DNA of 64,000 nucleotides from Bacteroidota bacterium (lineage in GTDB: Bacteria; Bacteroidota; Bacteroidia; Bacteroidales; NBLH01). A model generated the notes under the pieces. It worked only from the letters and a program-made list of their open reading frames with translations. It searched no databases and was not told where the DNA came from. Where the stretch lies: NCBI GenBank assembly GCA_025361565.1, contig JANYKN010000050.1, forward strand, positions 81,914-145,913. The letters are read 5' to 3'. Below are positions 46,036 through 55,310 of this stretch, piece after piece (the first letter of the stretch is position 1; every line of letters starts with the position of its first letter). A program made the translations under genes and the position numbers.

Positions 46036-47292
46036 ATGAACAAAAATTTTCTCAGATCGTTGTTGATTACTATCCTTATTTTGCCTTTATTCGATTCCGA
46101 TTGTCATAAATATGAGCCACCTGTTCAAAAAATTGATGTTAGTAAAGATCACAAATCAGTCAAGGAATATGGCTTAGCCGTGGATTCATTCATAGTAGAA
46201 GAAAAAGTGATTCAGGCAGGAACTAGTTTATCCTCTTTAATTGGAAGTCTTAATATTGCATCAAAAAATATAGAATCCATTCTTTCCAAGGCTTCTGAAG
46301 TTTTTGATTTAAGAAAAATAAAAAAGGGAAATAAATACAAAGTTTTTCAATCAAAAGATGGATTGAAAACAGTTGATTATCTTGTTTATGAGCACAATGC
46401 TACTGATTATATTTTGTTTAACCTGAAGGACACCATCCAAATCGAGAAAAAGCAAAAAGAAGTAAAATCGGTAACAAGCACAGCTTCTGGAACCATTGAA
46501 TCCTCATTATGGAGTGTAATTGTAGAAAAGGGGAAAAATCCCATGTTGGCACTTAAATTATCAGATGTTTATGCCTGGGCAATTGACTTTTTTGGTTTAC
46601 AAAAAGGTGATCAATTCAAAGTATTTTACAACGAACAATTTGTTGATGGCCAATCAATTGGAATAGATATAATACATGCAGCCTGGTTCAAACATATGGG
46701 CAAGGAATATTATGCCATTCCGTTTTGTCAGGATAGTGTTATTGAGTTTTTTGATGAAAATGGGAACAGTATCAAAAAAGCATTTTTAAAAGCTCCATTG
46801 AATTATAGCAGGATTGCTTCAAGGTTTTCGGAAAGTAGAATGCATCCAATTTTAAAAATCAGAAGACCGCATCACGGGGTTGATTATTGTGCTCCAAAAG
46901 GCACACCGGTTCAGGCAATTGGAGATGGAATTATTGTTCATGCAAGTTATAGCGGAGAGGCTGGCAATTTCGTCAAAATCAAGCACAATGGTACCTTTAC
47001 CACAGGGTATATGCATCTTTCAGGATATGGAAGTGGAATAAGGCCGGGCAAACAAGTCCGTCAAGGCGATATTATCGGATATGTCGGCAGCACAGGTCTT
47101 TCAACAGGGCCACATCTTGATTTCAGGGTCTGGAAAAACGATACGAATATTGATCCATTGAAACTTGAATCTCCCACAGTTGAACCTGTAAGGAAAGATA
47201 AGCTTGACTTTTTCTATCAAATCAGAGATATTTGGACCAGAGAACTTGGAAAGCTTTCGATTGATAGTTTGGAGGTTGTGGCAGCGAAGTAG
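46036..47292 (+). CDS. M23 family metallopeptidase (murein endopeptidase type)
   Basis: A 418-residue exported protein. The N terminus has a signal sequence (SLLITILILPLF). A LysM/OapA-like region (VIQAGTSLSSLIGSLNI, KIKKGNKYKVFQS) fills residues 50-130. The M23 domain near residues 275-375 has HHGVDYCAPKGTPVQAIGDG, YMHLSGYGSG and GPHLDFRVW, with the three zinc ligands His, Asp and the His of H-x-D. It should cut peptide cross-links in peptidoglycan in the periplasm, or regulate such enzymes. DSDC near residue 23 is not a good lipobox. Confidence 0.9.
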   Translation: MNKNFLRSLLITILILPLFDSDCHKYEPPVQKIDVSKDHKSVKEYGLAVDSFIVEEKVIQAGTSLSSLIGSLNIASKNIESILSKASEVFDLRKIKKGNKYKVFQSKDGLKTVDYLVYEHNATDYILFNLKDTIQIEKKQKEVKSVTSTASGTIESSLWSVIVEKGKNPMLALKLSDVYAWAIDFFGLQKGDQFKVFYNEQFVDGQSIGIDIIHAAWFKHMGKEYYAIPFCQDSVIEFFDENGNSIKKAFLKAPLNYSRIASRFSESRMHPILKIRRPHHGVDYCAPKGTPVQAIGDGIIVHASYSGEAGNFVKIKHNGTFTTGYMHLSGYGSGIRPGKQVRQGDIIGYVGSTGLSTGPHLDFRVWKNDTNIDPLKLESPTVEPVRKDKLDFFYQIRDIWTRELGKLSIDSLEVVAAK

Positions 47293-47350
47293 AGTTTTAT
47301 TTATCCAATACTTTTTCAAAAGAACCAGCTTGATTAAGCTGGTTCTTTTG

Positions 47351-47422
47351 TGACCCCCACGGGATTCGAACCCATATCTTTAGAACCGGAATCTAAAATT
47401 CTATCCATTGAACTAGGGAGCC
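47351..47422 (-). tRNA. tRNA-Arg (anticodon CCG)
   Basis: 72 bases with acceptor GGCTCCC/GGGGGTC, anticodon arm TTTAGA-TTCCGGT-TCTAAA giving CCG, and T-arm ATGGG-TTCGAAT-CCCGT. Discriminator A, no encoded CCA, and a short D-loop. A second arginine tRNA 4.6 kb from the first, on the same strand. Confidence 0.93.
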
Positions 47423-47545
47423 AGTATTTTTACTTCGAACGCAAATGTAGAAACTAATAATGGAACTTGGAACTTTTCTCATGAACGAAGTGAATAAATT
47501 AGAAATTTCAGCAGTTCACAATTGTTAAAATTCTAATTTCCAATT

Positions 47546-48091
47546 CTATTTTCTAACTTCCAGTGCCTTGAATTTGACAAATACATCCCAAATTACAATC
47601 CCAGCCGAAACAGAAATATTGAGGGAATGTTTTGTTCCAAACTGTGGAATTTCTATACAAGCATCCGACATATCAACAATTTCTTGTTTTACGCCTTTCA
47701 CCTCATGCCCAAATACAAAGGCATATTGTTTACCTTGCTCAGGATAAAATTCTTCCAAAGAGATACTTCCCTGAGCTTGCTCAATTGACATGATTTGAAA
47801 TCCCGCTGTTTTTAAATCTAAAATTGCATCTTTGGTCTGCTCATAATATTTCCATGGCACTGATTCAGTGGCACCTAGCGCAGTTTTACTTATTTCTTTA
47901 TTGGGTGGGCAAGCTGTAATTCCACATAAATAAATGCAATTAATAAGAAAAGCATCTGAAGTTCGAAAAACAGAACCTATATTATTTAAACTTCGTACAT
48001 TATCAAGTACAACAATGAATGGAGTCTTTTCAGCCAACTTGTGTTCGCCAATTGATTTTCGTCCTAATTCGTGATTTCTGAGTTTTCGCAT
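47546..48091 (-). CDS. TrmH/SpoU family RNA 2'-O-methyltransferase
   Basis: A protein of about 181 residues with the three SPOUT motifs: LDNVRSLNNIGSVFRTSDAF, AFVFGHEVKGV, and CIEIPQFGTKHSLNISVSAGIVIW. It should methylate a ribose in tRNA or rRNA with S-adenosylmethionine; the target cannot be read. It has no N-terminal substrate-binding extension. The start MRKLRNHE at 48091 is preferred over an ATG 12 codons upstream that adds an atypical Phe-rich stretch. Confidence 0.9.
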   Translation of the reverse strand: MRKLRNHELGRKSIGEHKLAEKTPFIVVLDNVRSLNNIGSVFRTSDAFLINCIYLCGITACPPNKEISKTALGATESVPWKYYEQTKDAILDLKTAGFQIMSIEQAQGSISLEEFYPEQGKQYAFVFGHEVKGVKQEIVDMSDACIEIPQFGTKHSLNISVSAGIVIWDVFVKFKALEVRK

Positions 48092-48132
48092 GACTACAAA
48101 ATTAAACCAGCGATTAAAAAAAAACAAAAGTA

Positions 48133-48163
48133 TTGGTAGGAAATGTATTTTAACTTACTTTTA
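48133..48163 (+). promoter_or_regulatory. Likely sucC promoter
   Basis: TTG at 48133-48135 and TACTTTTA at 48156-48163 are 20 bases apart, one base off the TAnnTTTG consensus, 36 bases before sucC. Confidence 0.5.
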
Positions 48164-48199
48164 TAGTTCATTTTTAACCTAATCCAAAAAGATTATACA

Positions 48200-49387
48200 A
48201 TGAATTTACACGAATATCAAGGAAAAGAAATATTGAAAAGTTTCGGAGTCCGCATTCAGGAAGGAATTGTGGCCATTTCACCGGAAAAGGCAGTTGAAGC
48301 TGCAAAGCAATTGCAAAAAGATACCGGTACAAGCTGGTGGGTTGTAAAAGCACAAATACATGCAGGTGGTCGAGGAAAAGGTGGAGGTGTAAAATTGGCC
48401 AAATCGTTGGATGAAGTGAAAGAATTGGCTACCAAAATTATTGGAATGCAATTGATTACCCACCAAACCGGACCTGAGGGTAAAAAGGTAGGCAAAGTGT
48501 TAATTGCACAGGATGTTTATTACCCTGGCGCATCTCCAGTATCAGAATTTTACATGAGTATACTACTTAATAGAGCAACAGCAAGAAACACAGTAATGTA
48601 TTCAACCGAAGGTGGAATGGATATTGAAGCTGTTGCTGAAAAAACACCGCATTTGATTTTCAAAGAAGAAATTGACCCAAGCGTTGGAATTATGCCCTTT
48701 CAGGCAAGGAGAATAGCTTTTAACTTAGGACTTTCGGGTGATGCGATTAAGGAAATGACAAAATTTATCCTTTCGCTTTACAAGGCATTTGAAGCAACTG
48801 ATGCTTCATTATTTGAAATTAATCCAGTTTTAAAAACCTCAGACAATAAAATTTTGGCTGTTGATGCTAAAGTAAATATTGACGATAACGCATTATACCG
48901 ACATCCTGAATTTGAAGCACTTAGAGATTTGGCTGAAGAAGATCCTTCTGAAATTGAAGCAGGTAAATATGATTTAAATTTTATTAAATTGACTGGAAAT
49001 GTGGGCTGCATGGTTAACGGGGCAGGACTTGCTATGGCAACAATGGATATAATAAAGCTTTCCGGTGGTGATCCTGCCAATTTCCTTGATGTTGGAGGCG
49101 GCGCCAATGCTGAAAAAGTGGAAGCCGGTTTCCGTATTATCCTACAGGATCCTAATGTTAAAGCCATATTGGTTAATATTTTTGGAGGAATTGTTCGCTG
49201 CGACAGAGTCGCTCAAGGTGTGGTAGACGCATATCATAAAATTGGAGACATCAGAGTTCCGGTTATTGTTAGGTTGCAAGGTACTAATGCTTTGGAAGGT
49301 AAAGCATTAATTGATAATTCGGGGCTTAAAGTTCATTCTGCTATAACATTAAAAGAAGCAGCCGATTTGGTTAAAGAATTGGTTTAA
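48200..49387 (+). CDS. sucC: Succinyl-CoA ligase beta subunit
   Basis: A 395-residue ATP-grasp protein of normal SucC length. [16 protein letters not shown] at the start, [20 protein letters not shown] for nucleotide binding, FEINPVLKT, and [13 protein letters not shown] with [12 protein letters not shown] in the C-terminal CoA-ligase domain. With SucD it makes ATP or GTP from succinyl-CoA in the citric acid cycle. sucD is not adjacent, as is common in Bacteroidota. Confidence 0.97.
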   Translation: MNLHEYQGKEILKSFGVRIQEGIVAISPEKAVEAAKQLQKDTGTSWWVVKAQIHAGGRGKGGGVKLAKSLDEVKELATKIIGMQLITHQTGPEGKKVGKVLIAQDVYYPGASPVSEFYMSILLNRATARNTVMYSTEGGMDIEAVAEKTPHLIFKEEIDPSVGIMPFQARRIAFNLGLSGDAIKEMTKFILSLYKAFEATDASLFEINPVLKTSDNKILAVDAKVNIDDNALYRHPEFEALRDLAEEDPSEIEAGKYDLNFIKLTGNVGCMVNGAGLAMATMDIIKLSGGDPANFLDVGGGANAEKVEAGFRIILQDPNVKAILVNIFGGIVRCDRVAQGVVDAYHKIGDIRVPVIVRLQGTNALEGKALIDNSGLKVHSAITLKEAADLVKELV

Positions 49388-49404
49388 GTTTTGGTGATAA
49401 ATTC

Positions 49405-49440
49405 AAAAAATCCTTGGAATTTTATTTCGGGGATTTTTTT
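49405..49440 (+). terminator. Terminator of sucC
   Basis: AAAAAATCC pairs with GGATTTTTT around a 17-base loop, 18 bases after the sucC stop. Confidence 0.7.
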
Positions 49441-49671
49441 TGTTTTTATGGTTTATTATCCATTGTAATTATTTAATATTTAATATTTAATAACTTACGC
49501 TTATATTCTATATGTTTTATAACATCAATTAATCCTTATCATTTTAGAGTTTAGTACTAAACCAATATTGAAATCGTTTCAAATAAAGCTATTATTAAAG
49601 ATAGGCTAATAATTTATTTTATCATTTGTTTAGCTTATTTTTGAAGTATCACAACCCTAAATCCAATTACA

Positions 49672-50634
49672 ATGAAAAAGTTTAGTTTATTTTTAATTAT
49701 CTATCTGATTTCTTTTTGGTCTGTTGCCCAGGAAATCAAAATTGTAAAGACCAGCGGAAAATCACAGGTACAATGGTATCCCGAAAGAGAATCAATGACC
49801 CAGGCTAAAGAAAAAGCACTTGAACTGGCTAAAATAAATGCGCTCGAAAATGCCTTTGGAACACTTGTTATGCAAGGAAATACTGTTTATATTGAGAACA
49901 AAGAGACAGGCCAAAAAGTGGAAACAAAAACCACGTTTAAAATGATTGGAAATACTGCTGTTAAAGGCGAAATTATTCAAGTATTAAAAACCAATTATAA
50001 AGAAACGGTAAGGAAAGAAAAAATAAAACGTAAAAAAGTGGACATTACCTATATTGACTGCGAAATTACACTTGAAGCTAAAGAAATAACAGACAGTAAT
50101 ATTGAGATTCAAAGCTATACTTTAAATACTTTGGATATGATTAAACCGGTTACCGATTTTTATGAGGGTGATGACTTGTTTTTGTATTTTCGTTCACCGG
50201 TTAATGGCTATCTTGCTGTATACCTTGATGATGGACAACAAGCACAATGCCTGCTCCCTTATAGAAAAATGCCGGCAGGAATGGAAGAAGCTATGCCAAT
50301 TGTGGCAGATAAAGAATATATTTTTTTCTCCGATAAACCTCAATTTAACTACTTTAATGATGATTTCTTTGCTGAGGATATTTATACACTTGTTGCTTCG
50401 AGCGAAAAGGACATTAACCGGATTTATGTTGTTTTTTCAAAGCAACTGTTGAATAAGCCAATTTTAAATAGAGATAACAATAACAAACTGTTGGTTGAGT
50501 TTGAAAATAATAATTACGAATTGCCAAGGGTAATCAATTCTGATGCTTTTCAAGAGTGGTTGATTAAAATTCAACAAATCAGAAACGATATTAAAATTAC
50601 CAATATCTTAATAAGTATAGAAAAGAAAAAGTAA
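49672..50634 (+). CDS. Exported DUF4384-like protein
   Basis: A 320-residue protein with a signal peptide (LFLIIYLISFWSVAQ). Residues 25-145 form an LPP20/flagellar-assembly-like region (SMTQAKEKALELAKINALENAFG). From about residue 155, FYEGDDLFLYFRSPVNGYLAVYLDD and QCLLPYRKM fit the DUF4384 beta-sandwich. Such proteins are exported and of unknown function. A TATTTTTG element at 49636-49643 precedes it. Confidence 0.7.
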   Translation: MKKFSLFLIIYLISFWSVAQEIKIVKTSGKSQVQWYPERESMTQAKEKALELAKINALENAFGTLVMQGNTVYIENKETGQKVETKTTFKMIGNTAVKGEIIQVLKTNYKETVRKEKIKRKKVDITYIDCEITLEAKEITDSNIEIQSYTLNTLDMIKPVTDFYEGDDLFLYFRSPVNGYLAVYLDDGQQAQCLLPYRKMPAGMEEAMPIVADKEYIFFSDKPQFNYFNDDFFAEDIYTLVASSEKDINRIYVVFSKQLLNKPILNRDNNNKLLVEFENNNYELPRVINSDAFQEWLIKIQQIRNDIKITNILISIEKKK

Positions 50635-50862
50635 AACTTGGATAGTTAATTGTTGTTTAACCTTAAAGTATTAAATGTCCATGAATTACTTGGAGGCTTA
50701 ATTTTTTTAATTTGCACTTTTTTCGTTGAGCATTTTACCTTGGAAAGCTTAAACTAAATCCTACCAATCTTGGATTCGCTCTAAATCGATTCCAGTCTTT
50801 TCTGAATGTTAATTAATATTAAATAATTTAACTATATTTGGCCTAAACTTTAATGTTCCTGA

Positions 50863-51708
50863 ATGAAAGTTGTCAAAACAGAGGCGGATAAATTGATTGA
50901 GGCGATTGGTGATAATTCTTCATACGATTTTAATCAATATTCCGAAAAATCATTCCAACGAAGGGTTGAGAAAATATTGAGTGATTATAAGTTAGGTATT
51001 GACGATTTAATTGATAAGCTTCATCAGGATCCCGTTTTTTTAGAAGAAGTTGTTAAAAATATTACGGTCAACACAACTGAAATATTCAGAGATACAGTAA
51101 CCTGGCAAATATTAAAGCATAAAGTTCTAAAGAAATATATGCATAAGTCAGAAATTAATATCTGGCATATTGGATGTTCTACTGGCCAGGAGGTTTATTC
51201 GACTTTAATCCTTTTAAATGAACTTGATCTTTTTACCAAATCCCAAATATTTGCAACCGATTTAAATACCGATGTTTTAAATATAGCTGAAAAAGGCATT
51301 TATAAATTCAGAGAAATTGATGAATTTATCGAGAGCTATAATAAAGTAATGTGTACAAATCCTTTTGAAAGTGATACACATGAAGATGTAACTTATGAAA
51401 AATATTTTATTATAAACCGCAAAAAAAATCTCATAACAATTAAGCCTCCATTGTTGAACAAAACTATTTTTGTGAAACATGACATTGTAAAACAAGGAAA
51501 TATTTTTGAAAGGAAGTTTGATATTATTTTTTGTAGAAATGTTTTGATTTATTTTAACCACGAACTGCAGAACAAGTTGTTTGAATTCTTTTATGATAAT
51601 CTTGATGATGATGGGGTATTAATTATTGGAAGGCATGAAGGAATGTTGGGTGAGATAGCTACAAAATTTAAAAAAGAAGAATCCATTTATTCAAAACGTA
51701 CAATATAA
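50863..51708 (+). CDS. CheR-type protein-glutamate methyltransferase
   Basis: A 281-residue methyltransferase. The N-terminal helical domain reads SEKSFQRRVEKILSDYKLG, followed by TVNTTEIFRDTVTWQILK. The SAM-binding part has INIWHIGCSTGQEVYSTLIL and FDIIFCRNVLIYFN. In chemotaxis CheR methylates receptor glutamates, but no other che gene is visible here, so it may serve another sensory pathway. A TATATTTG element stands 22 bases before the start. The arginine deiminase gene follows after 8 bases. Confidence 0.88.
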   Translation: MKVVKTEADKLIEAIGDNSSYDFNQYSEKSFQRRVEKILSDYKLGIDDLIDKLHQDPVFLEEVVKNITVNTTEIFRDTVTWQILKHKVLKKYMHKSEINIWHIGCSTGQEVYSTLILLNELDLFTKSQIFATDLNTDVLNIAEKGIYKFREIDEFIESYNKVMCTNPFESDTHEDVTYEKYFIINRKKNLITIKPPLLNKTIFVKHDIVKQGNIFERKFDIIFCRNVLIYFNHELQNKLFEFFYDNLDDDGVLIIGRHEGMLGEIATKFKKEESIYSKRTI

Positions 51709-51716
51709 TCAAGTTC

Positions 51717-52964
51717 ATGCAAATAAAGATAAATTCAGAAATTGGGCGTTTAAAAGGTGTTATATTACATACACCTGGCCAGGAATTGGAAAACATGACC
51801 CCTGAAAATGCACAGAGAGCGCTTTATAGTGACATTTTAAACCTGAGCGTAGTTTTGGATGAATATGCCCAATTGAAAGGAGTTCTAAGCAAATTAACAA
51901 AAACATTCGAAGTAAGTGTATTACTCGAAGAAGTTTTAAGGAACGATAAAGTCCGGATGGATCTGGTAAACCGGATTTGTACCACCGAGAATGCATTTGA
52001 AATCAGGGATTATTTGCTTGAACTTCCTTCTGAAGAACTAGGACGCCAGCTTCTTGAAGGTGTTAATATGAAAAAAGACAGCCTTACCAAATTTCTTTCT
52101 AAAGATAAATATGCTTTGCAGCCATTGCATAACTTCTTTTTTACACGCGATTCAGCTATTGCAGTGAGCGATAGAATGCTTATAAGCCGAATGGCAAACC
52201 ACGTTCGAAAGCGCGAAAGTCAAATCATGGAAGTAATTTTAAGTAAACATCCAGATTTTGCTGCAAAAACAGTAAATCCTGAAAACTACCATGGATGCAT
52301 GCCCGAAATGACCATTGAAGGTGGTGATATGCTGATAGCAAGGGATGATATTTTTCTGATTGGCAGTAGTACTAGAACAAGCACCCAGGGTATTGATTTT
52401 ATCATTAACCGGTTTAAAGACAGAAAGTTAGAACGACATATTATTATTCAGGAACTACCCGCCTCTCCTGAATCGTTTATTCACCTCGATATGGTTTTTA
52501 CGCTTCTCGATAGGGACACTTGTATGGTTTATGAACCATTGATTTTAAAGCCAAACAAATACCAAACCATCCATGTTCATATACTCAATGGAAATGTGGA
52601 GTCAATTGAAAGGGTCGAAAATATACCTACCATACTCAAAAAATTGGGAATGGATCTAAAGCCTATTATGTGTGGAGGTGCCAAAGATGGATGGGTTCAG
52701 GAGCGTGAGCAATGGCACAGTGGGGCAAACTTTTTTGCAATTGCGCCCGGTAAAATAATGGGCTATGGCCGAAATGTTTATACAATAGAAGAACTGAATA
52801 AAGCTGGATTTGAAGTTATCCATTCGCAGGATATTATTGATGGGAAAATAGATTTTGATAAGACCAAAAAATGTGTGATTACTATTGAAGGATCAGAACT
52901 AGCCCGTGGTGGTGGAGGTGCACGTTGTATGACCATGCCATTGAACAGGGATGCAGTTCATTGA
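51717..52964 (+). CDS. arcA: Arginine deiminase
   Basis: A 415-residue enzyme that converts arginine to citrulline and ammonia. Family signs are EIGRLKGVILHTPGQELENMTP, HNFFFTRDSAIAVSDRM, MTIEGGDMLIARDDIFLIG, SFIHLDMVFTLLD with the catalytic His, and ELARGGGGARCMTMPL with the nucleophile Cys404. Ornithine carbamoyltransferase and carbamate kinase are not adjacent, so a full energy-yielding pathway is not shown here. Confidence 0.93.
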   Translation: MQIKINSEIGRLKGVILHTPGQELENMTPENAQRALYSDILNLSVVLDEYAQLKGVLSKLTKTFEVSVLLEEVLRNDKVRMDLVNRICTTENAFEIRDYLLELPSEELGRQLLEGVNMKKDSLTKFLSKDKYALQPLHNFFFTRDSAIAVSDRMLISRMANHVRKRESQIMEVILSKHPDFAAKTVNPENYHGCMPEMTIEGGDMLIARDDIFLIGSSTRTSTQGIDFIINRFKDRKLERHIIIQELPASPESFIHLDMVFTLLDRDTCMVYEPLILKPNKYQTIHVHILNGNVESIERVENIPTILKKLGMDLKPIMCGGAKDGWVQEREQWHSGANFFAIAPGKIMGYGRNVYTIEELNKAGFEVIHSQDIIDGKIDFDKTKKCVITIEGSELARGGGGARCMTMPLNRDAVH

Positions 52965-53090
52965 TTTTAAAATTAGATCAGGAATGTTTAGTGATTTTCA
53001 ATTTTCAGGATCAGTTTCTACAAATGAGTTTTATTAATTGTGATTTTTTCAGAATCAAATTGGTAAATTCTAAAATTGATGGGAATTGAC

Positions 53091-53552
53091 CTAAAAATAT
53101 TTAAACAACAATTGGATTGAAGAAACAGCAATTGACCAAAACAGAATGGAACCGAACAAATAAGTGATAATCTTTTTTTTATCGCTAAAATAGCGTACAG
53201 CTAAAAAACACCCAAGTGGAATAGGAATTAGAAAAGGAATCATAAGTGAGAAACCCAAAAGTCCAAAACGTTGTTTTACGATAATTATGATTTTATTTAT
53301 TCTCGTAAATTTTTTCTTTTCAGGAAGATCTGGATTTTTTGCTTTTTTTAATGCACTTCTTTTATTGATATAAAGCAATAATTTTTCACTTAAGATTACA
53401 AAAGTGAAAACTCCAGTAAAACCGCCTAATGATGTCACCAAAACAGCTTCGAAAAATGAAAATTTCAAACTTAAGGCCATTGGAACTCCACCAAATACAA
53501 ATTTAACTGTACTTAATAAAAAAACAGATACTATTTCCCACCAATACTCCAC
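53091..53552 (-). CDS. Small polytopic membrane protein of unknown function
   Basis: A 153-residue membrane protein with four helices near residues 5-24, 30-55, 92-115 and 128-150, split by a basic central loop (KKAKNPDLPEKKKFTRINK). The FFEAVLVTSLGGFTGV and PFLIPIPLGCFLAVRYF segments recall the small multidrug-export/DedA-like membrane families, but I cannot assign one. It converges with the arginine deiminase gene. Confidence 0.55.
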   Translation of the reverse strand: MEYWWEIVSVFLLSTVKFVFGGVPMALSLKFSFFEAVLVTSLGGFTGVFTFVILSEKLLLYINKRSALKKAKNPDLPEKKKFTRINKIIIIVKQRFGLLGFSLMIPFLIPIPLGCFLAVRYFSDKKKIITYLFGSILFWSIAVSSIQLLFKYF

Positions 53553-53953
53553 TTCAAATATTTTTAACTTTATATTGCAAAATTATAAATCTAAAAATCT
53601 GACATCAATTTGTTATGATGCCATATAACATTGAGCCATCAATTGTTAATCAGCAGCAACTTTATAAAATAATTCAAATTTTATGAAATGCGTTTTGAGG
53701 CTCTAATTTTGGCAATAATATTAGCAAAGATAAGAGTATATTCATTATTTCGTTCATTTAATTGATTTATTAGGTATCATTAACAATCTGTTTTTCTTTA
53801 AAAACAAAGTTTGATACAATAATTAAAGAGTGAAATTTTAATTAAATTAATTTGCAGCTTTATGAATATTGATTGCCACCAATTTATCAAAACTTTATTG
53901 TTGAAATAAGATTTGATTTACCTTTGATATTTGCTTAACTATCATAACCGTAA
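53553..53953. other. Intergenic region before the exporter genes
   Basis: Four hundred AT-rich bases. The only element I can place is the promoter at 53898-53926; the region must also hold the start of the minus-strand membrane protein gene. Confidence 0.4.
53898..53926 (+). promoter_or_regulatory. Promoter of the threonine/serine exporter genes
   Basis: TTG at 53898-53900, 18 bases, then TACCTTTG at 53919-53926, an exact fit to the Bacteroidota consensus, 27 bases before the ATG. Confidence 0.6.
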
Positions 53954-54721
53954 ATGGACACAAAAAAAGACGAAATCAGGAAATTTGGGAAAATATTACT
54001 CGAAATTGGTTCTTTACTAATGAGTTCTGGAGCTAGTACCGGAAGAATAAGAGTAACTATTAACAGGATTTCTGAAGGCATGGGTTATAAAACAGAATTG
54101 CTTATAACGCAAAGGGCACTGGTGCTATCAATTACTGATGAACAGGAAAATGATTATTACTCAAGCATAAAACGCACCTTGCCGCATGGTGTAAACTTTA
54201 AACTGGTTTCTGGTATAAGCCGAATGAGTTGGCGAATCATTAATGAAAAATGGAGTGTTGATCAGATTAATACTGATTTGACCAGATTAAAATCTTTGCC
54301 ACATTTTCCACGTTTGGTCATTTTGACTTTTGTTGCTATGGCAGGAGCCTCTTTCTGCCGACTTTTTGGAGGGGGGTATCTTGAGATGATTGTTGCGTTT
54401 ATTGCCACCTTTTTTGGTTTATTTGTTCGGCAGGAAGCTATTAAGCGGAACTATAACACTTATTTATGTATTGTTTTCGCTTCTTTTGCTGCCACTTTAA
54501 TTGCCGGAGCTTCAGTCTATTATGGTGTTGGAAAAAGTGCCGAAGTGGCATTTGCAACATCTGTTTTGTTCCTCATACCCGGTGTACCGTTCATAAATGC
54601 CTTATCTGACATGATAGACGGTAATATCTCTGCTGGTGTAGCCAGAGTAATACATGGACTTATAATCTCTTTTGCTATTGCGCTTGGTATGTTTTTATCT
54701 ATGCTTATTTATAATATTTGA
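53954..54721 (+). CDS. Threonine/serine exporter, N-terminal component (ThrE family)
   Basis: A 255-residue protein. The soluble N-terminal part (EIGSLLMSSGASTGRIRVTINRI) is the conserved start of the ThrE/DUF1212 family, followed by five helices with PGVPFINALSDMIDGN near the end. In other bacteria the two parts of ThrE are one protein; here the second part is the next gene, 3 bases downstream. It is predicted to export threonine or serine from the cell. Confidence 0.85.
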   Translation: MDTKKDEIRKFGKILLEIGSLLMSSGASTGRIRVTINRISEGMGYKTELLITQRALVLSITDEQENDYYSSIKRTLPHGVNFKLVSGISRMSWRIINEKWSVDQINTDLTRLKSLPHFPRLVILTFVAMAGASFCRLFGGGYLEMIVAFIATFFGLFVRQEAIKRNYNTYLCIVFASFAATLIAGASVYYGVGKSAEVAFATSVLFLIPGVPFINALSDMIDGNISAGVARVIHGLIISFAIALGMFLSMLIYNI

Positions 54722-54724
54722 GTT

Positions 54725-55204
54725 ATGGAATGGTTATTTATTTTCGAAAAATTAATCTGGTTTGGTATTGCTGCCATGGGATTTGCAGTGCTATTTAATG
54801 TTCCGGCTCGTGCTATTCCTGCGGTTTTTATTATGGGTGCAACGGGTGGAATATTAAAAGTGATTTTAATGAAATTTGGAGTGGATATTATTTTTGCAAC
54901 TTTAGTTGGTGCTACAATCATAGGGATTATCAGTGTTTATGCTGCACATCTTAAACATGCACCACCACTCATTTTTTCAATTCCTTCTGTAATTCCGATG
55001 GTTCCAGGGGTTTTTGCTTATCGTATGATGCTTGGTTTTATTCATTTATCAGGTACCCCAAATAAAGCTTATTCTCAGATTTTAGAAAGCACAATTAATT
55101 ATGGTTTAAAAACATTTTTTATTCTTCTTTGTCTGGCAGCAGGAGTTTCTTTTCCAATGCTTATTACCAGAAAAGAATCTGTTAAGGATTTCAAGATTAG
55201 GTAG
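54725..55204 (+). CDS. Threonine/serine exporter, C-terminal component (DUF3815 type)
   Basis: A 159-residue membrane protein with four to five helices. FNVPARAIPAVFIMGATGG, the middle HAPPLIFSIPSVIPMVPGVFAYR and a final helix fit the ThrE second half. It begins 3 bases after its partner and so is probably made in equal amount. Confidence 0.83.
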   Translation: MEWLFIFEKLIWFGIAAMGFAVLFNVPARAIPAVFIMGATGGILKVILMKFGVDIIFATLVGATIIGIISVYAAHLKHAPPLIFSIPSVIPMVPGVFAYRMMLGFIHLSGTPNKAYSQILESTINYGLKTFFILLCLAAGVSFPMLITRKESVKDFKIR

Positions 55205-55273
55205 TTAATGATATAAAATAGATTTTTATTTGTTCAAAGATTCGTATTTCTATTAAAAAGTAATAGGTTTTAT

Positions 55274-55281
55274 TAATTTTG
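55274..55281 (+). promoter_or_regulatory. Possible pgi -7 element
   Basis: TAATTTTG is an exact TAnnTTTG match, 30 bases before pgi; the -33 TTG is not at the usual distance. Confidence 0.4.
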
Positions 55282-55310
55282 CAACCTCAAAAAAAGTAAA
55301 CTTAAAGCAT

